Assembly (NCBI RefSeq): GCF_011299555.1
Contig: NZ_CP049857.1
Location: 2,666,001-2,730,000, forward strand
Direction of reading: 5' to 3'
Origin: Dysgonomonas sp. HDW5A
GTDB lineage: Bacteria; Bacteroidota; Bacteroidia; Bacteroidales; Dysgonomonadaceae
Length of the DNA: 64,000 bases
Each line of letters begins with the position of its first letter. Position 1 is the first letter of the stretch. Below are positions 44,253 through 53,150 of this stretch, one piece after another. Under the pieces are notes generated by a model. It was not told the DNA's origin. It saw only the letters and a list, made by a program, of their open reading frames with translations, and ran no database searches. The translations under genes were made by a program, and so were the position numbers.

Positions 44253-45524
44253 TTAATTTTTCTCCACAAACTTTTTGTTGGGAGTAACTTTTACCAGCTT
44301 AAAAAGTTTATCAGAAGGTCGAATCTTATCCGTAAGTTTTATAGAGAACTTTTCACCTTTTACCGTTTCCTCTACCGACTGCAGATCTACACGTATTTCT
44401 TCTACTATTTGAGTAACTGCACCTGTGGTTGGTCCGGTGATGAGAATTTCATCTCCAACCTTCAATGATTGTGTTTCCATCAAAAATTCGGCAACACCTA
44501 TATTTGAGAAATACTTCAATCCTTTCCCTATGTATATTTTTCTCTTGGTAGCTTCCGAACCGTAGTTCATCGACCATTCGCCTAAGCGTTGTCCCAGATA
44601 ATAACCATCCCAGAAACCACGATTGAATACCGTTGCCAAGCGAGTATCCCAATCGGCTATTTTTTCTTCAGAGAATGTACCTTCACAATACGACTTTACA
44701 GCCTCTTTATAACATTCTACAACAGTACGAACATATTCTGCACCACGCGCACGACCTTCTATTTTGAATACCCGTACACCTGCATCCATCATTTTATTCA
44801 TGAAGTGAATTGTTTTCAAGTCTTTGGGTGACATAATATATTCATTGTCGATTTCGAATTCCATATCGCTCTCTTTGTCCTTCACTATATATCCTCTACG
44901 GCACATTTGGTTGCAAGCCCCTCTGTTTGCCGACAAGTCTTTTTCGTGTAAACTTAAATAGCATTTTCCCGAAACAGCCATACATAATGCTCCGTGACTG
45001 AACATCTCGATACGGATAAGTTCGCCACTCGGACCTTTGATCTGTTGCTCGGTAATATCTTTATAGATATCGGCAACCTGATCGAGAGTCAGTTCACGAG
45101 CCAATACTACCACATCTGCAAATTGTCCGTAGAATTTAAGAGCTTCGGAATTGGTTATATTCAGTTGTGTTGACAAATGTACTTCAACACCTATGCTGCG
45201 TGCATACATCATTACCGATACATCGGATGCTATGATGGCTGATAGATTTGCAGCTTTAGCCGCATCTACAATCTGATGCATAAGGCTGATATCGTTATCG
45301 TAAATAATGGTATTGACAGTGAGATAACTTTTCATGTTATTCTCCTGACATATTTTTACGATATTTTTCAAGTCATCTAACGTAAAGTTATTAGACGATT
45401 TGGCTCGCATGTTTAGTCCCTCGATGCCGAAATAAATGGAGTCGGCTCCCCCTTGTATTGCCGCAGCCAGCGAATCGTACGATCCTACCGGTGCCATGAT
45501 TTCATAATCAGCAATATTTTTCAT
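44253..45524 (-). CDS. Peptidase U32 family protein
   Basis: A 423-aa cytosolic protein. It begins IMAPVGSYDSLAAAIQGGADSIYFG, a TIM-barrel entry, and carries the U32 signature EMFSHGALCMAVSGKCYLS followed by NRGACNQMCRRGY, giving four conserved Cys that likely hold an iron-sulfur cluster. Members related to TrhP/RlhA act in 5-hydroxylation of tRNA uridine or rRNA cytidine rather than as peptidases; its length and C-terminal beta domain (EILITGPTTGAVTQIVEEIR) resemble TrhP. The exact target is not certain. It is monocistronic, with a -7 box (TATCTTTG) on the minus strand at 45578-45585. Confidence 0.86.
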   Translation of the reverse strand: MKNIADYEIMAPVGSYDSLAAAIQGGADSIYFGIEGLNMRAKSSNNFTLDDLKNIVKICQENNMKSYLTVNTIIYDNDISLMHQIVDAAKAANLSAIIASDVSVMMYARSIGVEVHLSTQLNITNSEALKFYGQFADVVVLARELTLDQVADIYKDITEQQIKGPSGELIRIEMFSHGALCMAVSGKCYLSLHEKDLSANRGACNQMCRRGYIVKDKESDMEFEIDNEYIMSPKDLKTIHFMNKMMDAGVRVFKIEGRARGAEYVRTVVECYKEAVKSYCEGTFSEEKIADWDTRLATVFNRGFWDGYYLGQRLGEWSMNYGSEATKRKIYIGKGLKYFSNIGVAEFLMETQSLKVGDEILITGPTTGAVTQIVEEIRVDLQSVEETVKGEKFSIKLTDKIRPSDKLFKLVKVTPNKKFVEKN

Positions 45525-45553
45525 TCAGAAATGCTATATTAGGTAAAATAAAA

Positions 45554-45566
45554 AGGTCTGTAACCT
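45554..45566. repeat. Short palindrome AGGTC-TGT-AACCT in a 5' leader
   Basis: One mismatch from the perfect palindrome (A for G) and followed by TAAA as in the copy at 2054. It sits between the -7 box at 45578 and the start codon at 45524, hence inside the U32 gene's 5' leader. Confidence 0.5.
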
Positions 45567-45577
45567 TAAATCGGTTG

Positions 45578-45585
45578 CAAAGATA
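45578..45585 (-). promoter_or_regulatory. -7 box of the U32 gene
   Basis: TATCTTTG on the minus strand, 53 bp before the start codon, directly downstream of the terminator of the DMT transporter gene. Confidence 0.5.
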
Positions 45586-45594
45586 TAAATAAAA

Positions 45595-45626
45595 AAAGAG
45601 TCACCTGATTTCTGTTGTGACTCTTT
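45595..45626 (-). terminator. Intrinsic terminator of the EamA transporter gene
   Basis: AAAGAGTCAC and GTGACTCTTT form a perfect 10-bp stem; the minus strand then has TTTTTTTATTT. The gene ends 22 bp upstream at 45649. Confidence 0.85.
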
Positions 45627-45648
45627 GCTATCTATATAATTATAGTTT

Positions 45649-46566
45649 TTATCTATTGCCGAATTTGGTTTTGTGAGGTAATCTAAATTTAATCTTTTTA
45701 GAGATAAAATCGGACAGAACTATTAGTGATACTGCTATAACAATGAGCAAAATACCCATAGCCAGATTTTTAGTAAACAGCTCATTAAAAGCAAAGACAC
45801 CTACACAAACAGCAGTTACGGGTTCCATGGCTCCCAGCACTGCGGTAGCGGTAGAACCTATATATTGTACCGAGTATACCATCGCAATGTTAGATATTAC
45901 GGTAGATAGTAAGGCGAGCATTACTAAATCGACTACACTCATCGTATCAGGAAATGCTTGTATACCTCCTGATAGTAAAGATTTCACTAGAAAGAATATG
46001 GAACTGAAAACCATAGCATATAAAGTCAGCTTAGAACCTGCCATATTGCTTATGCTCGATTTGTTAACTATAACAATATAAAGAGCATACATAAATGCTG
46101 ATAGTAGTAGAAGCCCAATACCAAAAGGATTTAGTGTCGTGCCGTTTTCGCCTTTGTATAATAAGGACACTCCCAAAAATGCGATAACAATAGCTAACTG
46201 TGATATCTTAGGGATTTTTTCTTTAAAAAGTACAGCCATCAACAGAGCTACAAATACCGGATAGAGAAAAAGTATAGTAGCGGCTGTACCTACTGCTAGA
46301 TATTGATATCCCCAGAATAAGCACTGTGCTGATAATGCAAATAATACACCGAGTGAGATTAAGGGTAACAGGTCTTTTCGTGTTATTGCAAAAGATTCTT
46401 TTTTGAAAAGCATCATTATGGCAATCAGTAATGATGTACAGGTAAACCGATAAAACAGCAATGAATCATAAAGCATTCCCTTTCCCAATATCGGAATGGC
46501 AAATAAAGGGATTAACCCGTATGTGGATGATGACAAACAACCCCAAAAATAACCTTTAACTTTCAT
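45649..46566 (-). CDS. EamA/DMT superfamily transporter
   Basis: A 305-aa inner-membrane protein with ten predicted TM helices in two EamA repeats. The first starts FWGCLSSSTYGLIPLFAIP and includes LGVLFALSAQCLFWGYQYLAVGTAATILFLYPVFVALL; the second includes LLLLSAFMYALYIVIVNKS and the closing GSTATAVLGAMEPVTAVCVGVFAFNE. These are the RhaT/YdcZ-like export motifs. The substrate is unknown, probably an amino acid or metabolite. It ends in a basic cytosolic tail. Confidence 0.88.
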   Translation of the reverse strand: MKVKGYFWGCLSSSTYGLIPLFAIPILGKGMLYDSLLFYRFTCTSLLIAIMMLFKKESFAITRKDLLPLISLGVLFALSAQCLFWGYQYLAVGTAATILFLYPVFVALLMAVLFKEKIPKISQLAIVIAFLGVSLLYKGENGTTLNPFGIGLLLLSAFMYALYIVIVNKSSISNMAGSKLTLYAMVFSSIFFLVKSLLSGGIQAFPDTMSVVDLVMLALLSTVISNIAMVYSVQYIGSTATAVLGAMEPVTAVCVGVFAFNELFTKNLAMGILLIVIAVSLIVLSDFISKKIKFRLPHKTKFGNR

Positions 46567-46617
46567 CTCTTTACCTTAACAGCTAAGTGCAATATTATAT
46601 ATCTCCAATTTGGAATG

Positions 46618-46625
46618 CAAATGTA
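46618..46625 (-). promoter_or_regulatory. -7 box of the EamA transporter gene
   Basis: TACATTTG on the minus strand fits TAnnTTTG, 52 bp before the start; a TTG lies about 17 bp farther upstream. Confidence 0.5.
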
Positions 46626-46743
46626 TGATTTCTTTGAGATTCCAATCATTGAATTAATAAAACTTTTTGAACATATAATATCAACTACAGATGGGGATAA
46701 TTTATAATTGACAAGGATGTATTCTTTATTACAAAATAGTATG

Positions 46744-46866
46744 TATCTTTGCACTATGACACGTAATTTATTAAAATCGGATTTGGTGTAATAAACAATC
46801 TGTTCTTCTGATACAGATTGTCCCTTCGTTAGCTCTCGGATAACTTCTTTCGAGAGTATTTCTCTA
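46744..46866 (+). promoter_or_regulatory. Promoter box and double-hairpin leader of a methyltransferase gene
   Basis: TATCTTTG at 46744-46751 is a -7 box. The leader then has an 11-codon open frame (ATG at 46756, stop TAA at 46789-46791), a stem CAATCTGT / ACAGATTG near 46796-46821 and a second stem CTCTCG / CGAGAG near 46833-46857, followed by a T-rich stretch. The layout resembles an attenuation leader; function is unproven. Confidence 0.4.
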
Positions 46867-46953
46867 TAATTATAATTTTAGTTTTTTTTTTATCTGTGTA
46901 CAATGATAATAGCATCGTTATGCTTTATATCGTATGCAAAATACATTACAACA

Positions 46954-47730
46954 ATGAGTAACGAAAATATTACAACTATTCATGAATTCGATTTTAATTT
47001 AATCTGTGAATTCTTTTTAAATACCGAACGACAAGGACCCGGAAGTCCCGAAATAACCCTTAAAGCATTGAGCTTTATCGATAATCTTACTGATAGATCT
47101 CTTATAGCTGATATCGGTTGTGGAACAGGTGGTCAGACTATGGTATTGGCTCAACAGGCACCCGGACATATTACAGGTTTCGATCTTTTTCCGGCATTTA
47201 TTGACCGGTTCAATACTAATGCCGGTGAGCTGAATCTACAGGATAGGGTAAAAGGTGTTATCTGTTCGATGGACAATCTTCCTTTTCAGAATGAAGAGTT
47301 GGATTTGATCTGGTCGGAAGGAGCAATTTATAATATCGGTTTTGAACGTGGACTGAACGAGTGGCGTAAGTTTCTCAAGACAGGAGGCTATATCGCTGTT
47401 ACCGAAAGTTCGTGGTTGACCGACAAACGTCCTGCTGAAATTGAGAATTACTGCATGCCGCATTTTCCGGAAATGAATACCATCTCTAATAAAGTAGCTC
47501 AGATAGAGAAGGCAGGATATATGCCTGTTGCAACCTTTACTCTGCCTACAACCTGTTGGACAGATCATTATTTTTCTCCATTGATCAGGGCACAAGAGAT
47601 GTTTCTTGATAAATATGCAGGAAATAAAACTGTTGAAGAATTTGTAGAACTTCAACGTTACGATGCGGAAATATATAGCAAGTACAACGAATTCTATGGC
47701 TATGTATTTTACATCGCTAAAAAGATTTAG
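46954..47730 (+). CDS. Class I SAM-dependent methyltransferase
   Basis: A 258-aa cytosolic enzyme. I start at ATG 46954 ([14 protein letters not shown]) because the open frame upstream only adds a non-conserved stretch. The SAM-binding motif I is [18 protein letters not shown]; motif II region [15 protein letters not shown]; motif around [27 protein letters not shown]; and a C-terminal domain with [15 protein letters not shown]. It resembles a common Bacteroidota small-molecule methyltransferase. Substrate unknown. A long structured leader precedes it and a strong terminator shared with yjdM follows. Confidence 0.83.
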   Translation: MSNENITTIHEFDFNLICEFFLNTERQGPGSPEITLKALSFIDNLTDRSLIADIGCGTGGQTMVLAQQAPGHITGFDLFPAFIDRFNTNAGELNLQDRVKGVICSMDNLPFQNEELDLIWSEGAIYNIGFERGLNEWRKFLKTGGYIAVTESSWLTDKRPAEIENYCMPHFPEMNTISNKVAQIEKAGYMPVATFTLPTTCWTDHYFSPLIRAQEMFLDKYAGNKTVEEFVELQRYDAEIYSKYNEFYGYVFYIAKKI

Positions 47731-47749
47731 TAACTTTTTAGTGTAATAA

Positions 47750-47785
47750 AAAAGAGTTGATTAGAAATATCTAATCAACTCTTTT
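47750..47785. terminator. Bidirectional intrinsic terminator
   Basis: AAAAGAGTTGATTAG, loop AAATAT, CTAATCAACTCTTTT: a perfect 15-bp stem with T/A runs on both sides, serving the methyltransferase and the convergent yjdM gene. Confidence 0.9.
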
Positions 47786-47810
47786 GCTTTAAATATGAGG
47801 AGTTTAATTC

Positions 47811-48143
47811 TTATCCTTTTTTCAGGAAGCATGTTTTTAGAACGATGCTCGATCCGTCTATTTTACAATCTACTTCTTCAGGATTTTCGGTCAGTCTGAT
47901 ACTTTTTACTTTTGTACCCCTTTTTATGACCATCGACGAACCTTTTACTTTCAGATCTTTGATAACCGTTACTGCATCACCGTCGATAAGCTCCGTTCCG
48001 TTGCTGTCTCGTGGCGTGTCGTCTGCTTCTACATCATTGCCATCAGTAGTCCACTCGTAACTGCAATCGGGACAGATATATACTGTGCCGTCGAAATACG
48101 TATTTTCCATGTCACACTGTGGACAATTGGGTGCTTCTGCCAT
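47811..48143 (-). CDS. yjdM: YjdM/PhnA-type zinc ribbon protein
   Basis: A 110-aa cytosolic protein with a zinc ribbon (CPQCDMENTYFDGTVYICPDCSYEW) and the C-terminal PhnA domain (DSNGTELIDGDAVTVIKDLKVKGSSMVIKRGTKV). It belongs to the PhnA family as once named for phosphonate genes, though the E. coli product is now called YjdM with no clear link to phosphonate breakdown. It has a model promoter at 48177-48208 and shares a terminator with the facing methyltransferase. Confidence 0.93.
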   Translation of the reverse strand: MAEAPNCPQCDMENTYFDGTVYICPDCSYEWTTDGNDVEADDTPRDSNGTELIDGDAVTVIKDLKVKGSSMVIKRGTKVKSIRLTENPEEVDCKIDGSSIVLKTCFLKKG

Positions 48144-48176
48144 TCTCTTTAAGTTTTAGTTAATTAATAAGAACTC

Positions 48177-48208
48177 CAAAGATAAGGTAAATAAGGCTTC
48201 AAGACAAA
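48177..48208 (-). promoter_or_regulatory. Promoter of yjdM
   Basis: On the minus strand TTTG (48205-48208) and TATCTTTG (48177-48184) are 20 bp apart, an excellent match to the Bacteroides consensus; the box is 33 bp from the start codon. Confidence 0.65.
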
Positions 48209-48227
48209 TGAGATATCAGCCGAGTGA

Positions 48228-49535
48228 TTATTCGAATAATTTCATTAAATCCAATTCCGCCCAATAGATGTGTGTGTATCCTGCAATCGTGTTCTTATAT
48301 CTGATCAGTTTTGTATCTACTGGCATTCCTTTGGCATTACGGATTTGAGTGAGAGATGACAGGTTATTTTCAGGATCTTCTGTTTTAGAATAATGAAATT
48401 CGTGACCTTTGATCGATTGTCCGTTGTAATTAAACGAACGATAGCCTAATTTCAATTTCATGTGCTGCATCGTAGCCTTTTGTTTCAGAATATTTACCAT
48501 CGGATATTCCACCCCGTCTTTATCGGCAATAGAAGTACATAGATACATCATACCCCCACATTCGGCAATGAGTTTACCTTCGTTTTCTATATAGGAGTTA
48601 ATGCTTTCCAGCATCGGCTTATTAGAGCTTAATTCCGATAGATATAACTCAGGATATCCTCCCGGAAGATATACCAGGTCTGAATGTGATGGTAATTTTT
48701 TATCAGTAATGGGACTGAAAAATGTAACGTTACCCAATTGTTTCAGGTATTCGATATTTTCGTGATAGATGAAATTGAATGCCTCGTCATAGGCGACCGA
48801 AATATTTAGGTTGCCTTTTTCTGTCTTTGCCTCTTTCGATATATATAGAGGTCTGATTATTGAAGTTATCTCGAGTAATCGGTCAACATTGATATGCTTT
48901 TCGATAAGGTCTGCAACCTTATTTGCAAATTCATCAAAAATAAATTCTTTTTCGATATTTAAACCCAGATGGCGGGAGGGAATTTCCACATTTGTATCTT
49001 TCGGTAAATAGCCGAGAGCTTCGAGTCCCACATCTTCACAAGCATCTTTCAGATAGCTGTAATGGCTTTCGGATGCAACAAAGTTGAAGATAACACCTAC
49101 TACCTTTATTCCTTTATAAAAGTTCTTAAACCCATACAATAAAGCTGCCGAAGAATAAGCCATCGATTTGGCATTGATAACCAAAACAACAGGCAGATCG
49201 AGTAATTCGGCTATTTGTGCACTGCTGCCTTCCATTCGGTCGTAACCATCGTATAAACCCATAACCCCTTCGACAATGCAGGCATCGTTTTGAGCTGTAT
49301 ATTTGGTGTATACCGATTTTACATGATCGGACGACGCTAGAAATACATCGAGATTAATCGAATGATTCCCCGATGCCATATCGTGGTATTTGGTATCTAT
49401 ATAATCAGGGCCACACTTAAAAGGCTGGGTTCTTAGCCCTCTGTTTTTCAGAGCTCTGAGTAATCCCAATGTAACGGTTGTTTTGCCCGATCCCGAGGTT
49501 GTAGCGGATATTAATAGACGAGATAGCTTATCCAT
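48228..49535 (-). CDS. cbiA: Cobyrinic acid a,c-diamide synthase
   Basis: A 435-aa cytosolic enzyme that amidates cobyrinic acid at a and c positions with glutamine and ATP. The ATPase half starts LLISATTSGSGKTTVTLGLLRAL (P-loop, residues about 9-18) with the substrate loop KCGPDYIDTKYHDMASG; the C-terminal class I glutamine amidotransferase-like domain holds GGYPELYLSELSS and the nucleophile in AECGGMMYL (Cys about 326). It is divergent from the riboswitch-controlled corrinoid run, with no riboswitch visible in its own leader; a TATTTTTG box at 49646-49653 may be its promoter. Confidence 0.95.
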   Translation of the reverse strand: MDKLSRLLISATTSGSGKTTVTLGLLRALKNRGLRTQPFKCGPDYIDTKYHDMASGNHSINLDVFLASSDHVKSVYTKYTAQNDACIVEGVMGLYDGYDRMEGSSAQIAELLDLPVVLVINAKSMAYSSAALLYGFKNFYKGIKVVGVIFNFVASESHYSYLKDACEDVGLEALGYLPKDTNVEIPSRHLGLNIEKEFIFDEFANKVADLIEKHINVDRLLEITSIIRPLYISKEAKTEKGNLNISVAYDEAFNFIYHENIEYLKQLGNVTFFSPITDKKLPSHSDLVYLPGGYPELYLSELSSNKPMLESINSYIENEGKLIAECGGMMYLCTSIADKDGVEYPMVNILKQKATMQHMKLKLGYRSFNYNGQSIKGHEFHYSKTEDPENNLSSLTQIRNAKGMPVDTKLIRYKNTIAGYTHIYWAELDLMKLFE

Positions 49536-49645
49536 ATAAAAGTATAATAAGTAACGTTAAATATTTGGTATTGTATTTTATAAGCATAAAAGCACCAGGT
49601 TATTATGCTTTTCGAAGTGACAAAAGGTCTTCGGATTAAGGTTTA

Positions 49646-49653
49646 CAAAAATA
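49646..49653 (-). promoter_or_regulatory. -7 box candidate of cbiA
   Basis: TATTTTTG on the minus strand, 110 bp before the cbiA start. The leader between shows no cobalamin-riboswitch core. Confidence 0.4.
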
Positions 49654-49738
49654 TAAAATCTATATCATAAACTGCATCTATCATACTATTTGTTTTATTT
49701 ATTTTTCTGAATACAGTCTCTCTAAAATAGATTAAAAG

Positions 49739-49746
49739 TATCTTTG
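49739..49746 (+). promoter_or_regulatory. -7 box of the corrinoid operon
   Basis: TATCTTTG immediately before the riboswitch aptamer, so transcription would start about at the aptamer's 5' end. Confidence 0.55.
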
Positions 49747-49754
49747 CATCCGTT

Positions 49755-49926
49755 AAGGTGATGCTTGGAGACATCCGTCTCGAGCATTTAAAAGGGAATT
49801 CGGTCAGAATCCGAAACAGTGCCCGCTACTGTGAACTCTTTAAAATTTTGAACAAATCTTTTGCCACTGTTCTTGTGAATGAATGGGAAGGCGTTCAAAA
49901 TAGAGTGAGTCAGGAAACCTGCCTAA
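49755..49926 (+). promoter_or_regulatory. Cobalamin riboswitch (plus strand)
   Basis: Conserved pieces in order: AAGGTGATGC, the core GGGAATTCGGTCAGAATCC, the B12-box CAGTGCCCGCTACTGTGAA, and the closing GAGTGAGTCAGGAAACCTGCC. It lies 67 bp upstream of the BtuB-like receptor, the classic target, and therefore senses adenosylcobalamin or a related corrinoid to shut the operon off. A short open frame runs through it but is not a gene. Confidence 0.96.
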
Positions 49927-49993
49927 CAAACCAGTTATTTACATATTCTCGGGGTCAAGAATATTTTTATAAACAATTTATTTTCATTCTTAA

Positions 49994-52168
49994 ATGAGAA
50001 AGAAACTATTGCTGACGGCACTGGGGTGCTGTGTAGTAAGTGTTGCTTTGGCTCAGATGACTTTGCAAGGAAAAGTTGTTGATGAGGACGGGCAACCTGT
50101 ATTGTGTGCAACGGTACGTTTGGAGAAAACGACAATCAGTGCAGTGACTAACGGCAAGGGCGAATTTGTATTCAAAGATGTGCCCAATGGTGAGTATGTA
50201 ATGCGGACGAGTCGTATGGACTTCGAGACCCAAAAACACGATGTAAGCCGTACGGATAACAATCTGCTTATCCGGCTGAAAAAATCTTATTTAAACCTCA
50301 ATGAGGTGGTTGTGACCGGAACAGGAACCTATCACCGCTTGAAAGACACTCCCGTTCCTGTTGAAGTAATAACTGCTAAAGAAATTGCTAATACGGGAGC
50401 TCTCAACTTCGAAGATGCCATATCGGCTTTATCTACTTCCATTAATACCAAAGGTGCTTACAATATAGTGATGAACGGACTCAGAAACAAGCAAGTACTG
50501 ATTCTGGTCGATGGTAAGCGTCTAGCCGGTGATGTTGGAGGAGACAACGATCTGGAGCGTATCGACATGAGTAATATCAAACGCATAGAGGTGGTAAAAG
50601 GAGGTGCATCGTCGCTTTACGGATCCGAAGCAATGGGAGGCGTAATTAATATTATAACCAATACTCCTCAGAACTCGATGGATATTGTTTCCGCTACACG
50701 GATATCCAAATACGGTCAATTCAATCAGAATGCGAACGTTGGTTTTAAGGTTGGTAAATTTATATCGCAAACCACTTACCAACGCAGGCAGACCGAGGGA
50801 TGGCAATTGAGTCCGTATGAAATAAAATCATTAAGCAAGCCTACTCGTGATACTTTGGTCGAAACAGGAAAGCAGGCTATGGCAGCTTATCACTCGAATA
50901 CGGTTTCTCAGAAATTTGTATACAATCCGACAAAGAAATCGTCAGTTTATACCAAAGGGGTTTACTTCGATAAAAAAACAGACCGTCCCTATGCTGATTA
51001 TGTTTACGATATGTTTTACAAAGATTATAATTTTGCTTTGGGCGGCGATTATCATTTCAGAAAACATATCAATTACATCACCTTCGACAGCTATTTTGAT
51101 AACTACGAATACTATAAAGATTACCTCAAAAAGTCAGGAAAGTTTGAAGCCGGAGATCGTGATCTAACCAAGCGTCAACGTCTTTTTAATACCACCGTAA
51201 AAGGGGTATTTAGCCTGGGCGAAAATAACAAACTGAATACGGGTTTGGACTTTATGAATGAGTACATGAAGAACCCCGAAAGCTTGGCTGAATCAAAATC
51301 TGCATATACGATGGCATTTTATGCTCAGGATGAAATTAAAGTCATAGAGCGTCTCTCGGTAGTTGCTGGATTCCGTTTGCTTCATCACGAGACATTCAAG
51401 AATAAGTTTACTCCAAAAGCTTCGGCTATGTATGCTTTGGATCATTTCAATTTCAGAGCATCGTATGCAATGGGATTCAGGGCACCCAATTTGCAGGAGT
51501 TATATTATGATAAGATCTCGGGAAGTATGGTTAGTCAGGGAAATATTAACCTGAAACCCGAACGGTCTAATTACTTCTCTTTGAATACCGAATACATCAG
51601 CGATCATTTTACATTTTCGATAACAGGCTACATCAATAATATAAAAGATATTATCGACAGGCAGGTACAACCCTTGACTCCGGAGGATGAAGCAGGCGGA
51701 ATCAAAACCCGTTATATGTATAATAATGTATCGAAAGCCCGTACACAAGGCGTAGATGTCGCCATAAATACTTTTCTGGGCGATGGATTTTCGATAGGAA
51801 TCAATTACAGTTATTTGGATGCACGTAACAGGATAGATAACAAGCCATTGTTCGGGTCGAGCCGCCATACAGGAATTCTGAACGGAAACTGGATGAAAGA
51901 ATGGAAAAGCTACCGATTGAATGTGAACCTGAATAGTCGTTTACAGAGCGAGACATATTACACAGATATGAATGCACGTCCTTTCCAGTTGTGGAATCTG
52001 GCAACCAGCCATTCTTTTACAGGGGCAAAGAATCTGATTTTTGAACCCGGATTCGGAATCGAGAATATATTTAATTTCAGAGATGAAAAACCTTTCGGGA
52101 GTAAATATGCAACTACTTCACCGGGAAGAACCGTATTTGCGAGCTTAACCTTAAAGTTTAAAAAGTAA
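49994..52168 (+). CDS. btuB-like: BtuB-like TonB-dependent corrinoid receptor
   Basis: A 724-aa outer-membrane receptor. Signal peptide (1-20), a carboxypeptidase-regulatory-like domain (LQGKVVDEDGQPVLCATVRLE, about 24-100), a TonB box region around LNEVVVTGTGTYHRL, and the plug (IVMNGLRNKQVLILVDGKRLAG, IKRIEVVKGGASSLYGSEAMGGVINII). The barrel ends FASLTLKFKK. Placement directly behind a cobalamin riboswitch makes cobalamin or another corrinoid the likely cargo; the extra N-terminal domain distinguishes it from enterobacterial BtuB. Its stop codon overlaps the next start by one base. Confidence 0.92.
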   Translation: MRKKLLLTALGCCVVSVALAQMTLQGKVVDEDGQPVLCATVRLEKTTISAVTNGKGEFVFKDVPNGEYVMRTSRMDFETQKHDVSRTDNNLLIRLKKSYLNLNEVVVTGTGTYHRLKDTPVPVEVITAKEIANTGALNFEDAISALSTSINTKGAYNIVMNGLRNKQVLILVDGKRLAGDVGGDNDLERIDMSNIKRIEVVKGGASSLYGSEAMGGVINIITNTPQNSMDIVSATRISKYGQFNQNANVGFKVGKFISQTTYQRRQTEGWQLSPYEIKSLSKPTRDTLVETGKQAMAAYHSNTVSQKFVYNPTKKSSVYTKGVYFDKKTDRPYADYVYDMFYKDYNFALGGDYHFRKHINYITFDSYFDNYEYYKDYLKKSGKFEAGDRDLTKRQRLFNTTVKGVFSLGENNKLNTGLDFMNEYMKNPESLAESKSAYTMAFYAQDEIKVIERLSVVAGFRLLHHETFKNKFTPKASAMYALDHFNFRASYAMGFRAPNLQELYYDKISGSMVSQGNINLKPERSNYFSLNTEYISDHFTFSITGYINNIKDIIDRQVQPLTPEDEAGGIKTRYMYNNVSKARTQGVDVAINTFLGDGFSIGINYSYLDARNRIDNKPLFGSSRHTGILNGNWMKEWKSYRLNVNLNSRLQSETYYTDMNARPFQLWNLATSHSFTGAKNLIFEPGFGIENIFNFRDEKPFGSKYATTSPGRTVFASLTLKFKK

Positions 52169-53091
52169 TGAAAAATCTGTTTCTTATATTATCAATCATT
52201 GCTTCGGTACTGAACGTATCTGCGCATGGTGGGAAAAACCACGAGCATTCTGATATTTTTGAGAATGTGCAAGCGGGCGATAAAGTTGCCATCTTGATGG
52301 TACACTTTGGAACGACACACGACGATACCCGTTCTTTAACCATAGATGCTATGAATAAAAAAGCTCAGGCAGAGTTTCCCGATGTAGAACTGCGTGAAGC
52401 ATATACGGCACGTATAGTAATTAAGCGTCTGGGAGAAAGAGGAATCGTAAAACAAAAACCGTTGGATGTTCTGAACCAATTACAGAAGGAGGGGTATACC
52501 TATGTTTTGGTACAAACCTCTACTATAATTGATGGTGTGGAAATGGAATCTTTGCAGAAGGATATTGCCGAAGTGCAATCGCAATTCAAAGAAATCAGAA
52601 TTGGCGATCCCTTGTTGTACAGTCCCGAAGATTACGAAAACCTGATAAATGTATTAACCAAAGATATTGATTCCCAAACTGCTTATGTTTGGGTAGGGCA
52701 TGGAACCTATGATTCTAATACCGCACAATATGCAATGCTCGATTACATGCTGAAAGCTAAAGGACATAAAAATTGTTTTGTGGGAACTATCGAAGGATAC
52801 CCGTCTTATGACGATATGTTGCAACAATTGAAAGCATCGGGATTGAAAAGAGTCGTACTTGTACCTCTTATGTTTGTTGCCGGAGAGCACGCCAAAAATG
52901 ACATTGCCGAGGACTGGAAAACAGATCTGGAGAAAGAAGGCTATTCGGTGGATGTGAAAATGGAAGGATTGGGACAAAATCCCGAAATACAGGATCTATA
53001 CATTTCCCATTTGAAGTTTATCTCAGGACATCGTAAAATCGGTATCATGGAAAAAAAAGCTATCTATGAAGTTACCGGTGAAAAGATGTAG
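52168..53091 (+). CDS. cbiK: Exported CbiK-type cobaltochelatase
   Basis: A 307-aa protein with a clear signal peptide (residues 1-19, ending NVSA) and a His-rich start of the mature form (HGGKNHEHSD). The chelatase body follows CbiK: VAILMVHFGTTHDDTRSLTIDAM, VQTSTIIDGVEMESL, WVGHGTYDSNTAQYAMLDYML with catalytic His 178, VGTIEGYPSYDDML and MFVAGEHAKNDIAEDW with His 241. CbiK inserts cobalt into sirohydrochlorin. The next in-frame ATG is inside the conserved core, so no cytosolic version can be made by an internal start. Periplasmic CbiK proteins are known in Desulfovibrio. The location is odd because the substrate is made in the cytosol. It lies between two receptor genes. Confidence 0.92.
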   Translation: MKNLFLILSIIASVLNVSAHGGKNHEHSDIFENVQAGDKVAILMVHFGTTHDDTRSLTIDAMNKKAQAEFPDVELREAYTARIVIKRLGERGIVKQKPLDVLNQLQKEGYTYVLVQTSTIIDGVEMESLQKDIAEVQSQFKEIRIGDPLLYSPEDYENLINVLTKDIDSQTAYVWVGHGTYDSNTAQYAMLDYMLKAKGHKNCFVGTIEGYPSYDDMLQQLKASGLKRVVLVPLMFVAGEHAKNDIAEDWKTDLEKEGYSVDVKMEGLGQNPEIQDLYISHLKFISGHRKIGIMEKKAIYEVTGEKM

Positions 53092-53150
53092 TAGGGGCGT
53101 CAACCCTTTTTTCTCAAAACATATAGATATTCCCAATATATAAGGAAATC

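Noticed and set aside
49758-49997. 79-codon + strand frame within the cobalamin riboswitch
   Set aside because: It coincides with the conserved aptamer and ends at the BtuB-like start; conservation there is structural, and the peptide has no plausible composition.
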